Assembly (NCBI RefSeq): GCF_033547095.1
Contig: NZ_CP137852.1
Coordinates: 496,001-560,000, forward strand
From: Sediminicoccus rosea
GTDB lineage: Bacteria; Pseudomonadota; Alphaproteobacteria; Acetobacterales; Acetobacteraceae
Length of the DNA stretch: 64,000 bases
Direction of reading: 5' to 3'
The notes beneath the pieces were generated by a model. It was given only the letters and a program-made list of their open reading frames with translations, ran no database searches and was not told the DNA's origin. A program made the translations under genes and the position numbers. The first letter of the stretch is position 1; the number at the start of each line of letters is the position of its first letter. Positions 18,522-26,464 of the stretch are shown in pieces.

Positions 18522-19694
18522 TCAGATCGCCTTCTGCGCGCGCAGCGCCGCGATCTCATCCGCCGAGAAGCCGAATTCGGCCAGCACCTCCTCCGTGTGC
18601 TCGCCGCGCTCGGGCGTGGGGCGGCGGGCGCATTCCACGCCCTCGATCTGCATGGGCGCGCGCACCGTCTTGATCTGGCCCAGCAGCGGGTGCTCCACCG
18701 GCATCTCCATGCCCAGATGCTGCACCTGGCGGTCGGCGAAGACCTGGTCCATCGAATAGACCGGGCCGCAGGGGACGCCGGCCTCGTTGAAGCGGCTCAC
18801 CCAGTACTCGCTGGTGTTGGTGCCGATCACGGCCTGCAGCATGGCGTTGGTCTTGGCGCGGTTCTTCGTGCGCAGCTTGTCGTTCGCCACATCGGGGTCC
18901 TTGGCCTCCTCCTGGATGCCGAGGACGGCGACGATGCGCTCCCACATGTTCTGGCCGCCGCCGGCGAGATTCACCACGCCGTCGGTGGTTTGGAAGAGGC
19001 CGGTGGGGGTGGTGGTCGGGTGGTCATTGCCGGCCTGCTTCGGCACCTCGCCCTTCATGGTCCAGCGGGTGGCCTGGAAGTCCATCATGCCGATCATCGC
19101 CTCGAGCAGGCTGACATGGACCCAGCGGCCCTTGCCCGTCTGCTCGCGCTCCAGCAGCGCCACCAGGATGCCGATGGCGCAATAGAGCCCGGAGGTGAGG
19201 TCGGCCACCGGGATGCCGACGCGCACCGGCCCCTGGCCGGGCAGGCCGGTGACCGACATCAGCCCGCCCATGCCCTGGGCGATCTGGTCGAAGCCCGGGC
19301 GCTTGGCATAGGGGCCGGTCTGGCCGAAGCCGGAGATGGAGCCCAGTACGATGCGCGGGTTGATCTTCGACAGAGTGTCATAATCCAGGCCGAGGCGCGC
19401 CTTCACGTCGGGGCGGTAGTTCTCGACCACCACATCGGCCTTTTCCACCATGCGGTGGAGCGTGGCGCGGCCCTCGGCGGACTTCAGGTTCAGCGTCATG
19501 CCGCGCTTGTTGCGATGGACCAGCTGGAAATCGGGGCCATGGCGCTCGCCGCCCATGCCCTTGCTGGTGTCCACCTCGTCCGTCGCCTCGATCTTGATGA
19601 CATTGGCGCCCCAATCGGCGAGCTGCCGCACGCAGGTCGGACCGGAACGGACGCGGGTGAGGTCGAGGACGGTGAAGCGGCTGAGCGGCATCAT
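18522..19694 (-). CDS. CaiB/BaiF (family III) CoA-transferase
   Basis: This enzyme exchanges coenzyme A between carboxylic acids. Family motifs include LDLTRVRSGPTCVRQLADWG at the N-terminus, RNKRGMTLNLK, the catalytic Asp region VADLTSGLYCAIG (about residue 170), and GVPCGPVYS near the C-terminus. The start at 19694 (MMPLSRF) is supported by a GGAG site, and 390 residues is the normal length. It is followed closely by the enolase-superfamily gene and is divergent from the crotonase, which suggests activation of a carboxylate for beta-oxidation-like breakdown. Confidence 0.93.
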   Translation of the reverse strand: MMPLSRFTVLDLTRVRSGPTCVRQLADWGANVIKIEATDEVDTSKGMGGERHGPDFQLVHRNKRGMTLNLKSAEGRATLHRMVEKADVVVENYRPDVKARLGLDYDTLSKINPRIVLGSISGFGQTGPYAKRPGFDQIAQGMGGLMSVTGLPGQGPVRVGIPVADLTSGLYCAIGILVALLEREQTGKGRWVHVSLLEAMIGMMDFQATRWTMKGEVPKQAGNDHPTTTPTGLFQTTDGVVNLAGGGQNMWERIVAVLGIQEEAKDPDVANDKLRTKNRAKTNAMLQAVIGTNTSEYWVSRFNEAGVPCGPVYSMDQVFADRQVQHLGMEMPVEHPLLGQIKTVRAPMQIEGVECARRPTPERGEHTEEVLAEFGFSADEIAALRAQKAI

Positions 19695-19826
19695 GGTGGG
19701 AGGTCTCCGGAGGGGTCCGATCGCCGCAGGCGTGAATCGGCCGCCCGGCATCGGTTGGCAGGCATCTTCCACCGGAGGGCTTTCGCTGCAACCCTCCCCG
19801 CCACAGGAACTTGAGAGGAACCCGCC

Positions 19827-20621
19827 ATGTCCGATGAACTTCTGCCCAAGGAGCTTTTGGTCGAACGCCGCGACGGCATCGTCTTCGTCACGCTCAACCG
19901 GCCCCAGGCCCGCAATGCGCTGACCTTCCCGATGTATGAGGGGCTGGCGAAGCTCGCCACCGAGGCCAACACGGATGACAGCGTGAAGGTCATCGTCATC
20001 ACCGGTGCGGGCGAGAAGGCCTTCGCGGCGGGGACGGACATCAGCCAGTTCACCAATTTCCGCACGGCGGCGGATGCGCTGGCCTATGAGGAAAAGATCG
20101 ACCGGATCATGACCGCGCTCGAGACCTGCGTGAAGCCGACCATCGCGGCCATCGCTGGCGCCTGCACGGGCGGTGGGGCGGGCATCGCCTCGGTCTGTGA
20201 CCTGCGCATCGGCGCGGCCAATGCGCGCTTCGGCTTCCCCATCGCCAAGACGCTGGGCAATTGCCTCTCCATGGCGAATTACGCGCGGCTGGCCACCATG
20301 ATGGGGCCGACGCGCGTGATGGACCTCGTCTACACCGCGCGGCTGCTGGATGCGGAGGAGATGAAGGCGGTGGGGCTGCTGAGCGAGATCCTGCCGGACC
20401 ATGCGACCCTCCAGGCGCGCGCGGCGGAGTTGGCGGAGACGCTGACGCGCCACGCGCCGCTCACCATGCGCGCGACGAAGGAGGCGATGCGCCGCCTGCG
20501 CGCGCCGCTGCGCGAGATCCATGGCGATGACCTGGTGGAGATGTGCTTCACCAGCGCCGATTTCGCGGAGGGCGTTTCGAGCTTCCTGGCCAAGCGCCCC
20601 GCGGAGTGGAAGGGGAAGTGA
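19827..20621 (+). CDS. Enoyl-CoA hydratase/isomerase (crotonase) family protein
   Basis: This crotonase-fold enzyme acts on acyl-CoA esters. The oxyanion-hole segments are AFAAGTDISQF and GACTGGGAGIAS, with the typical C-terminal helix VSSFLAKRPAEW. The acidic residue normally found in the FPE motif of true hydratases is not evident: the sequence reads GFPIAKTLGN. The reaction may therefore be a different crotonase chemistry, such as isomerisation or hydrolysis. A GAGAGGAA site supports the ATG. The gene is divergent from the CoA-transferase, with 132 bases between them. Confidence 0.88.
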   Translation: MSDELLPKELLVERRDGIVFVTLNRPQARNALTFPMYEGLAKLATEANTDDSVKVIVITGAGEKAFAAGTDISQFTNFRTAADALAYEEKIDRIMTALETCVKPTIAAIAGACTGGGAGIASVCDLRIGAANARFGFPIAKTLGNCLSMANYARLATMMGPTRVMDLVYTARLLDAEEMKAVGLLSEILPDHATLQARAAELAETLTRHAPLTMRATKEAMRRLRAPLREIHGDDLVEMCFTSADFAEGVSSFLAKRPAEWKGK

Positions 20622-20628
20622 TGGGGAA

Positions 20629-20649
20629 GGGGGCGCGCTGAGCGCCCCC
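20629..20649. terminator. GC-rich hairpin between convergent genes
   Basis: GGGGGCGC and GCGCCCCC pair perfectly around a GCTGA loop, seven bases after the crotonase stop and seven bases before the BKACE stop on the other strand. The symmetric placement suits a bidirectional terminator, although there is no T-tract. Confidence 0.5.
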
Positions 20650-20656
20650 GCCCGGA

Positions 20657-21586
20657 TCAGAAGGCGACCTGGTCGCCGCCCTTGAGCTGGAGCATTTCGC
20701 GGGCCTCGTCCGGGCTCGCGATCTCCAGGCCCAGGCCCTCGATGATCTGGCGCACCAGGCGCACCTGTTCGGCATTGCTGGTGGCAAGGCGCCCGGGGCC
20801 GGCCCAGAGGCTGTCCTCCAGCCCCACACGGACATTGCCGCCCATCGCCGCCGCCATGGCGGCGATCTTGAGCTGGTTGGCGCCCGCACCCAGCACGGAC
20901 CACTGGTAGTTGTCGCCAAAGAGGCGATCGGCCGTGCGCTTCATGTGCATCACATCATCCGGATGCGCGCCGATGCCGCCTTGCAGGCCGAACACGGTCT
21001 GGATGAAGAGCGGCGCCTTCACCAGGCCCTGATCGAAGAAATACTTCAGGTTGTAGAGGTGCGAGGTGTCGTAGCACTCGAACTCGAAGCGCGTGTTGTT
21101 CCCGGCGCAGGTGGTCAGGATGTACTCGATGTCCTGGAAGGAATTGCGGAAGATGATGTCCTTGTTCGCCAGGTAGGCGGGCTCCCAGTCATGCTTGAAC
21201 TCCTTGAAGCGGTTCAGCATGCCGAAGAGGCCGAAATTCATCGAGCCGAGGTTGAGCGAGGCGACCTCCGGCTTGTGCAGGGCGGCGGGGCGCACGCGCT
21301 CCTCGATGGTCATCGTCGGCGCGCCGCCGGTGGTGATGTTCACCACACAATTGCTGGCCTGCTTGATGATGCCGAGGAAGGGCGCGAAGGCCTCGGGCGA
21401 CTGGTCGGGCCGGCCATCCTCGGGGTTGCGCGCGTGCAGGTGGACGATGGCGGCCCCCGCCTCCGCCGCGCCGATGGCGGCTTCGGCGATCTCGGCCGCG
21501 GTGATGGGCAGGTGCGGCGACATGCTGGGCGTGTGGATGGCGCCGGTGACGGCGCAGGTGATGATGACGCGGCGCGGCTTGGCCAT
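20657..21586 (-). CDS. BKACE family (beta-keto acid cleavage enzyme, DUF849)
   Basis: These Zn-dependent aldolase-type enzymes cleave beta-keto acids with acetyl-CoA to give acetoacetate and a CoA ester; the lysine-degradation enzyme Kce is the prototype. The metal-binding HxH is in AIVHLHARNPEDG, with further family motifs NITTGG, FGLQGGIGAHPDD and VRVGLEDSLWAG. It is 309 residues long from ATG 21586, which has an AGGGGAAA site. It is likely part of the same catabolic set as the neighbouring CoA-transferase and TctC, but the substrate is unknown. Confidence 0.92.
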   Translation of the reverse strand: MAKPRRVIITCAVTGAIHTPSMSPHLPITAAEIAEAAIGAAEAGAAIVHLHARNPEDGRPDQSPEAFAPFLGIIKQASNCVVNITTGGAPTMTIEERVRPAALHKPEVASLNLGSMNFGLFGMLNRFKEFKHDWEPAYLANKDIIFRNSFQDIEYILTTCAGNNTRFEFECYDTSHLYNLKYFFDQGLVKAPLFIQTVFGLQGGIGAHPDDVMHMKRTADRLFGDNYQWSVLGAGANQLKIAAMAAAMGGNVRVGLEDSLWAGPGRLATSNAEQVRLVRQIIEGLGLEIASPDEAREMLQLKGGDQVAF

Positions 21587-21632
21587 GATGCGTTTCCCCT
21601 TTGGATGTGCGTGGAGTTTGGGCGAAGCGCCG

Positions 21633-22037
21633 CTAATCGGAAATAGGCCCCGAGCGGAGTTTCTTCGTGGCGCCCCGCTTGGTCTTGCTGTCCATGCGGC
21701 GGATCTGCGAGCCCTTGGTGGGCTTGGTCTTGCGGCGCTTGGGGGGCGGCGGCTTCGCGGCCTCGTCCAGGAGTTCCTGCATGCGGGCCAGCGCATCCTC
21801 GCGGTTGCGCTCGCGCGTGCGGTGGGCCTGGGCCGCGATGATGACCACGCCCTCCTTCGTCATCCGCCGCCCGGCGAGCGTCTTCAGGCGGGCGAAGACG
21901 CGCTCATCCAGGCCCGCCTCGGCGGCGCGCCAGCGGAGCTGGACGGCGGTCTCCAGCTTGTTGACGTTCTGCCCGCCCGGGCCCGAGGCGCGGAGGAAAT
22001 CCTCCTCCAGCAGCAGGGGATCGAGCGTGCGCGCCAT
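21633..22037 (-). CDS. arfB: Alternative ribosome-rescue factor ArfB (peptidyl-tRNA hydrolase)
   Basis: ArfB (YaeJ) releases peptides from ribosomes stalled on broken mRNA. It has the GGQ motif in SGPGGQNVNKLET near residue 21. Its Lys/Arg-rich C-terminal tail (KRRKTKPTKG onward) inserts into the empty mRNA channel. It lacks the codon-recognition domain of RF1/RF2. At 134 residues it is the usual length. Its ATG shares one base with the stop of the TctC gene upstream (TAATG), an unexpected pairing of a translation gene with a transport gene. Confidence 0.95.
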   Translation of the reverse strand: MARTLDPLLLEEDFLRASGPGGQNVNKLETAVQLRWRAAEAGLDERVFARLKTLAGRRMTKEGVVIIAAQAHRTRERNREDALARMQELLDEAAKPPPPKRRKTKPTKGSQIRRMDSKTKRGATKKLRSGPISD

Positions 22038-22984
22038 TACTGTCTCTGAATGCCGAGATCGGCCAGCAGCGCGCGGTTCACCTGGGATTCCGCGATGAAC
22101 CGGGCGCGGAATTCGGCGCCCGTCTGGAAGCTCGGCACGGCGTTCAGCCGCTCGGCGATGGTGCGGAAGCCCTCGCTGGTGACGGCGGTGCGGCAGGCGC
22201 GCTCGATCGTCTCGGCGATGGCGTCGGGCAGGCCGGCGGGCGCGATCAGCCCGCCATAGGTGGTGCCGGCCATGGGGTAGCCGAGCTCACCTGTGCTGGG
22301 CACGTCCGGCAGCGCCGCCATGCGCCGCGTGCCCAGCACCGCCAGCACCGGCAGGCCGGTGGAGGCGGGGATGGAGGCGGCCTCGACGAAGGCCATGATC
22401 TGCCCGGCGAGGGCGGCCTGCGACATGGGGCCCGCGCCGGTGAAGGGCACGTTCAGCCCATCCACGCCGGCGGCGCGCAGCAGCTGCGCGATCAGGATGT
22501 GCTGCGTGCTGCCCACGCCGGGCGAGCCGAAGACCAGCGCCTCGCGCCCCGAACGCGCATGCGCGATCATGCCCGCGAAGTCGCGGAAGGGCGCGTTGCG
22601 GCCGAGGATCAGCACCTGCGGATTGTCATAGACGAGGCAGAGGTAGCGGAAGCTCTCGGGCGTATAGGTCACGTTCTGCAGGAAGGGCTGCGTGGTGATG
22701 GCGTTGTTCGGCGAGATGCCGATGGTGTAGCCATCCGGCCGCGCGCGCGCGAGTTCCGCATTGCCGATCGCCCCCGCCGCGCCGCCGCGATTCACCGCCA
22801 CCACCTGCTGGCCGAGCGCCTTGGACAGCTCGGCCTGGAGTGCCCTGGCCATGAGGTCCGTGTTGCCGCCGGGTGGGAAGGGGATGATGAGCTGGACGGC
22901 GCGGCTGGGGTATGCCTCCCCTTGGGACTGCGCCGCTGCGGGCAGGGCCAGCATGGCGGCCAGCATGAGGGTGATCCAGCGCAT
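22037..22984 (-). CDS. Tripartite tricarboxylate transporter solute-binding protein (TctC/Bug family)
   Basis: This periplasmic binding protein of 315 residues has a signal peptide (residues 1-19, cleavage after LPAAAQS). It then has the Bug-family ligand-binding start YPSRAVQLIIPFPPGGNTD and the typical VNRGGAAGAIG and VTYTPESFR segments. No TctA or TctB membrane partners are encoded here, as is usual for the many orphan Bug proteins of Acetobacteraceae and Burkholderiales. Its place next to eutBC suggests that it captures a carboxylated or amino substrate of this locus. Confidence 0.93.
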   Translation of the reverse strand: MRWITLMLAAMLALPAAAQSQGEAYPSRAVQLIIPFPPGGNTDLMARALQAELSKALGQQVVAVNRGGAAGAIGNAELARARPDGYTIGISPNNAITTQPFLQNVTYTPESFRYLCLVYDNPQVLILGRNAPFRDFAGMIAHARSGREALVFGSPGVGSTQHILIAQLLRAAGVDGLNVPFTGAGPMSQAALAGQIMAFVEAASIPASTGLPVLAVLGTRRMAALPDVPSTGELGYPMAGTTYGGLIAPAGLPDAIAETIERACRTAVTSEGFRTIAERLNAVPSFQTGAEFRARFIAESQVNRALLADLGIQRQ

Positions 22985-23015
22985 TCTTGCCTCCCTGGGA
23001 TTGTTGCGGGGAAGG

Positions 23016-23714
23016 CTACTCCAGAAGCGGCGCCGCCGTCATGTCGTCCTTCAGCGCCACACCGGTCGCCCCCAGGGCGCGGGCGCCGCGCAGCAGCCAA
23101 TGCACCTTGGCGGCGGCATCCCGCAGGCTGATCCCGCCGGGGCGGATGTTGCTGATGCAGTTGCGCTCGGCGTCCGTGCGGCCGCGGCGGGGCTGCCAGG
23201 TGAGGTAGATGCCCATGCTGTCCTGCGCGGAGAGCCCCGGCCGCTCGCCGATCAGCACCACCACGGCCTCCGCGCCCATTGCCTCGCCGATGTCGTCGCC
23301 GATGGCGACGCGCGCCTGCTGGACGATCACCACCGGCCATTCGGCCTCCAGCGCGCGCACCATCGCCGCTGCCTGGCGCTGCACGCCGGAGGCGCAGAGA
23401 CCGTCCGCCACCACGATCACGGTGCTGCCGGTGCGGGGCAGGCTCTCGCGGTCGGCGGCGCGCATCCGGCGACCGAGATCGGGGCGGAGGAGGTAGGTGC
23501 GGCGATCCTCGGCCTCGCTGTGCAGGACCGGCACGGGGCCGAGTTCGGCGCGCAGCGCCTCCACATCCAGCGCGGACCAGACGGCATCGCGCGCCGCCGC
23601 ATGCGCCTCCTGGAAGTCGAGATGCGCAGCCGTGGGCACCGCATTGCCGGCGCGGCCCAGGCCGACGCGGGCCTCGGTGAAGCGGCGGAGGTCGGACCAG
23701 CGGGTGATGCTCAT
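23016..23714 (-). CDS. eutC: Ethanolamine ammonia-lyase small subunit EutC
   Basis: This is the small subunit of the adenosylcobalamin enzyme that converts ethanolamine to acetaldehyde and ammonia. It has the family segments RVGLGRAGNAVPT, VVVLIGERPGLSAQDSMG and the CISNIRPGG loop. At 232 residues it is shorter than the roughly 295-residue enterobacterial protein. The missing N-terminal extension is the part associated there with microcompartment targeting, which agrees with the lack of shell genes here. Its start overlaps the eutB stop by four bases. Confidence 0.93.
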   Translation of the reverse strand: MSITRWSDLRRFTEARVGLGRAGNAVPTAAHLDFQEAHAAARDAVWSALDVEALRAELGPVPVLHSEAEDRRTYLLRPDLGRRMRAADRESLPRTGSTVIVVADGLCASGVQRQAAAMVRALEAEWPVVIVQQARVAIGDDIGEAMGAEAVVVLIGERPGLSAQDSMGIYLTWQPRRGRTDAERNCISNIRPGGISLRDAAAKVHWLLRGARALGATGVALKDDMTAAPLLE

Positions 23715-25072
23715 GACAGGCCGATCAACGCGGGCGACAGGCTGGCGGGAATCGCCTCTCCCGGCCCGATCCCCATCCGCTCCAGCCAGGCGGCGAATTC
23801 CGGCGCGGGCGTCTTGCCGAGGGCCGCGCGCGCATAGAGCCCGTCATGGAAGGAGGTGGACTGGTAGGCCAGCATCACGTCATCCGCGCCCGGCACGCCC
23901 ATGATGTAGGTGACGCCCGCCACGCCCAGGCTGGTCAGCAGCGTGTCCATGTCGTCCTGGTCGGCCTCGGCGTGGTTGGTGTAGCAGATGTCCACCCCCA
24001 TCGGCAGGCCGAGCAGCTTGCCACAGAAGTGATCCTCCAGCCCTGCGCGGATGATCTGCTTGCCGTCGAAGAGGTATTCGGGGCCGATGAAGCCGACCAC
24101 GGAATTGACCAGCAGCGGCGCATGGGCGCGCGCCACGCCATAGGCCCGCGCCTCGATGGTCTGCTGGTCCACGCCGTGATGCGCCTCGGCACTCAGCGCG
24201 CTGCCCTGGCCGGTTTCGAAATACATCACATCCTGGCCGAGCGTGCCGCGCTTCAGGCTGAGTGCCGCGTCCTCCGCCTCGCGCAGCAGGGCGAGCGTCA
24301 CGCCGAAGCTCTCATTCACGCCTTGCGTGCCGCCGATGGACTGGAACACCAGGTCCACCGGCGCGCCGCGCTCCATGGCGAGCAGCGCGGTCGTCACATG
24401 GCAGAGGACGCAGCTTTGCGTCGGGATGTCGAAGCGGGTGCGGACCTCGTCCAGCATGGTCAGCAGGCCCAGCACCTGCTCGATATTGTCGGTGGCCGGG
24501 TTCACGCCGATCACGGCATCGCCGGCCCCCATCAGCAGCCCATCCAGCGTACTGGCGGCGACGCCGCGCAGGTCATCCGTCGGGTGGTTGGGCTGCAGGC
24601 GGATGGAGAGCGTCCCTGCAAGCCCAATGGTGTTGCGGAAGCGCGTCACCACACGGCACTTCTGGGCCACGGCGATCAGGTCGCTGATGCGCATGATCTT
24701 CGACACGGCCGCCACCATCTCGGGCGTCAGGCCGCGGCGCAGCGGCGCCAGCACCTCGGGCTCGGCGGCCAGCAGCCAGTCGCGGAAGCCGCCGACGGTG
24801 AGGTGCGCGATGGGCGCGAAGGCGGCGGCGTCGTGACTGTCCTGGATGAGGCGCGTCACGTCATCCTTCTCGTAGGGGATGACGGCCTCGTTCAGGAAGT
24901 GCCTGAGCGGCAGGTCGGCCAGGGCCCGCTGCGCGGCCACGCGCTCGGCCGCGCTGGTGGCCGCCACGCCGGCCAGCGCATCGCCCGAGCGGAAGGGGGT
25001 GGCGCGGGCCAGCAGCGTCCGGAGGTCGTCGAAGACGTGCGTGGTGCCGCCGATGGCGTGACGGAAGGGCAT
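23711..25072 (-). CDS. eutB: Ethanolamine ammonia-lyase large subunit EutB
   Basis: This is the catalytic B12-binding TIM-barrel subunit. It aligns along its whole length with known EutB, for example SGDALAGVAATSAAERVAAQ near the start, GAGDAVIGVNPATDNIEQ, YFETGQGSALSAEAH and VVGFIGPEYLFDGKQII. ATG 25072 gives 453 residues, matching the enterobacterial protein at both ends and preceded by a weak GAGAG site. An in-frame ATG at 25135 would add 21 non-conserved residues. No eutA reactivase, shell or aldehyde dehydrogenase gene is visible nearby. The TPP gene is divergent 95 bases away. Confidence 0.95.
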   Translation of the reverse strand: MPFRHAIGGTTHVFDDLRTLLARATPFRSGDALAGVAATSAAERVAAQRALADLPLRHFLNEAVIPYEKDDVTRLIQDSHDAAAFAPIAHLTVGGFRDWLLAAEPEVLAPLRRGLTPEMVAAVSKIMRISDLIAVAQKCRVVTRFRNTIGLAGTLSIRLQPNHPTDDLRGVAASTLDGLLMGAGDAVIGVNPATDNIEQVLGLLTMLDEVRTRFDIPTQSCVLCHVTTALLAMERGAPVDLVFQSIGGTQGVNESFGVTLALLREAEDAALSLKRGTLGQDVMYFETGQGSALSAEAHHGVDQQTIEARAYGVARAHAPLLVNSVVGFIGPEYLFDGKQIIRAGLEDHFCGKLLGLPMGVDICYTNHAEADQDDMDTLLTSLGVAGVTYIMGVPGADDVMLAYQSTSFHDGLYARAALGKTPAPEFAAWLERMGIGPGEAIPASLSPALIGLS

Positions 25073-25167
25073 GCGTCTCTCAATCACGGGGAATGCGTTG
25101 AAATCAAGGGTTGATGACTTGTCAGCCGCCGTCATGCGGCGGAAACTTGCCGCAACGGAGGATGTCC

Positions 25168-25719
25168 ATGAACCAGCACCAGGTGGAGAGCGCGCCGGAT
25201 GCGGCGGCCGATTGGCCGGATCGCATCTATGATCTGCTCAAGCAGTACAACGTCCGGCAGGTGGCGCTCGTGCCCGATGCCGGCCATTCGCGCCTCATCA
25301 AGCGCTGCCTCGCTGACAACACGCTGCGCGTCGTCACGCTGACGACGGAGGAGGAGGGCATCGCCCTCATGCAGGGCGCCTGGCTGGGCGGGGATCGCTC
25401 GGTCCTGCTCATGCAGTCCTCGGGTGTGGGCAACTGCATCAACATGCTGTCGCTCTCGGGCATCCATCGCACGCCGATGCCGATGATCATCACGATGCGC
25501 GGCGACTATGGCGAGTTCAACCCGGCGCAGATCCCCATGGGCCAGGCGACGCAGGCGGTGCTGGAGGCGATGGGCACCATCGTCCATCGCGCCGATGCGG
25601 CGGAAGACGTCGCCTCCACGGTGGAAGCCACGCTCAAGCTCGCCTTCAACACGTTCCGGCCGACGGCAACGCTGCTCGGCCAGCGCCTGCTCGGCGCCAA
25701 GACCTTCGGGAAGGATTGA
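25168..25719 (+). CDS. TPP-dependent decarboxylase, PYR-domain subunit (sulfopyruvate decarboxylase alpha-like)
   Basis: This 183-residue protein is equivalent to the N-terminal (PYR) third of thiamin-diphosphate enzymes. The activating Glu is in TTEEEGIALMQGAWLGG, followed by LMQSSGVGNCINM and the TMRGDYGEFNP segment typical of ComD and phosphonopyruvate decarboxylases. The central DHP_DH domain is absent. ATG 25168 follows GGAGG by six bases. Five bases separate it from the PP-domain subunit, so the two form a split enzyme that would decarboxylate a 2-oxo acid to an aldehyde. The substrate is unproven. Confidence 0.88.
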   Translation: MNQHQVESAPDAAADWPDRIYDLLKQYNVRQVALVPDAGHSRLIKRCLADNTLRVVTLTTEEEGIALMQGAWLGGDRSVLLMQSSGVGNCINMLSLSGIHRTPMPMIITMRGDYGEFNPAQIPMGQATQAVLEAMGTIVHRADAAEDVASTVEATLKLAFNTFRPTATLLGQRLLGAKTFGKD

Positions 25720-25724
25720 TCGCC

Positions 25725-26330
25725 ATGGTGGGTGTGGGCGCTTCCGGGAAGATCGACCGGCGGGATCTGGCGCGCGTGCTGCTGGAGGATCGCGGCGGCA
25801 TGCTGGTGGTGGCGGGGCTTGGTGCGCCCGCCTGGGACATCACGGCCGTCGGCGACGGGCCGCAGAACTTCCCGCTCTGGGGCGGCATGGGGGGCGCGGC
25901 CATGATCGGCCTCGGCCTCGCGCTCGCGCAGCCGGAGCGGCAGGTGCTGGTGCTGACCGGCGATGGCGAGATGCTGATGGGCATTGGCAGCCTCGCCACC
26001 GTCGCGCACCAGGCGCCGAAGAACCTCGCCATCGTCGTGCAGGACAACGAGCATTACGGCGAGACCGGCATGCAGGAGACGGCGACGCGCCACGGCACGG
26101 ATCTCGTGAAGATGGCCGAGGGTGCGGGCATCAAGCGCACCATGCTGGTGACGGAGCCGGGGCAGGTGACGGCACTCAAGGCTGCCATCCACCGACAGGA
26201 AGGGCCGTTCTTCGCGGTGGTGAAGATTGATCCCGCGAGCAAGCCGCTGGTCCTGCCGCCGCGCGAGGGCGCGATCCTGCAGGCGCGGATGCGCGAGCAC
26301 CTGATGGGCCCGGCGGCGCATCTCGCATGA
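25725..26330 (+). CDS. TPP-dependent decarboxylase, PP-domain subunit (sulfopyruvate decarboxylase beta-like)
   Basis: This 201-residue protein supplies the pyrophosphate-binding half of the split enzyme. The Mg/TPP motif runs from GDGEMLMG to VVQDNEHYGETG (GDG, then about 27 residues, then Asn). FPLWGGMGGAAMIGLGLALA is the typical preceding segment. ATG 25725 follows AAGGA by nine bases; the in-frame TTG at 25716 is an alternative. Pairing with the previous gene resembles ComD/ComE of coenzyme M synthesis, but the neighbours here are catabolic. Confidence 0.88.
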   Translation: MVGVGASGKIDRRDLARVLLEDRGGMLVVAGLGAPAWDITAVGDGPQNFPLWGGMGGAAMIGLGLALAQPERQVLVLTGDGEMLMGIGSLATVAHQAPKNLAIVVQDNEHYGETGMQETATRHGTDLVKMAEGAGIKRTMLVTEPGQVTALKAAIHRQEGPFFAVVKIDPASKPLVLPPREGAILQARMREHLMGPAAHLA

Positions 26331-26332
26331 CA

Positions 26333-26447
26333 GCGAGGGGCTTTGCCCCTCGCACTCCCCAGCAGGGAACGTGTTCCCTGCACCCATATTCGATCGAAGG
26401 TGCAGGAAACTGAGTTTCCTGCCGGGGTCCAGGGGCGGAGCCCCTGG
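26333..26447. repeat. Cluster of four perfect intergenic hairpins
   Basis: Four separate stem-loops stand in a row between the TPP-enzyme and hydroxyacid dehydrogenase genes. The first is 26333-26353 (GCGAGGGGC, loop TTT, 9 bp). The second is 26362-26381 (GCAGGGAAC, loop GT, 9 bp). The third is 26402-26422 (GCAGGAAAC, loop TGA, 9 bp). The fourth is 26429-26447 (CCAGGGGC, loop GGA, 8 bp). All stems are perfect. This looks like a REP/BIME-type composite element. The last stem ends six bases before the next ribosome-binding site. Confidence 0.75.
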
Positions 26448-26464
26448 CTTTGAAGGGAAACAAA

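Noticed and set aside
25073-25135. N-terminal extension of eutB from ATG 25135
   Set aside because: It adds 21 non-conserved residues with no ribosome-binding site; ATG 25072 gives the standard 453-residue protein.
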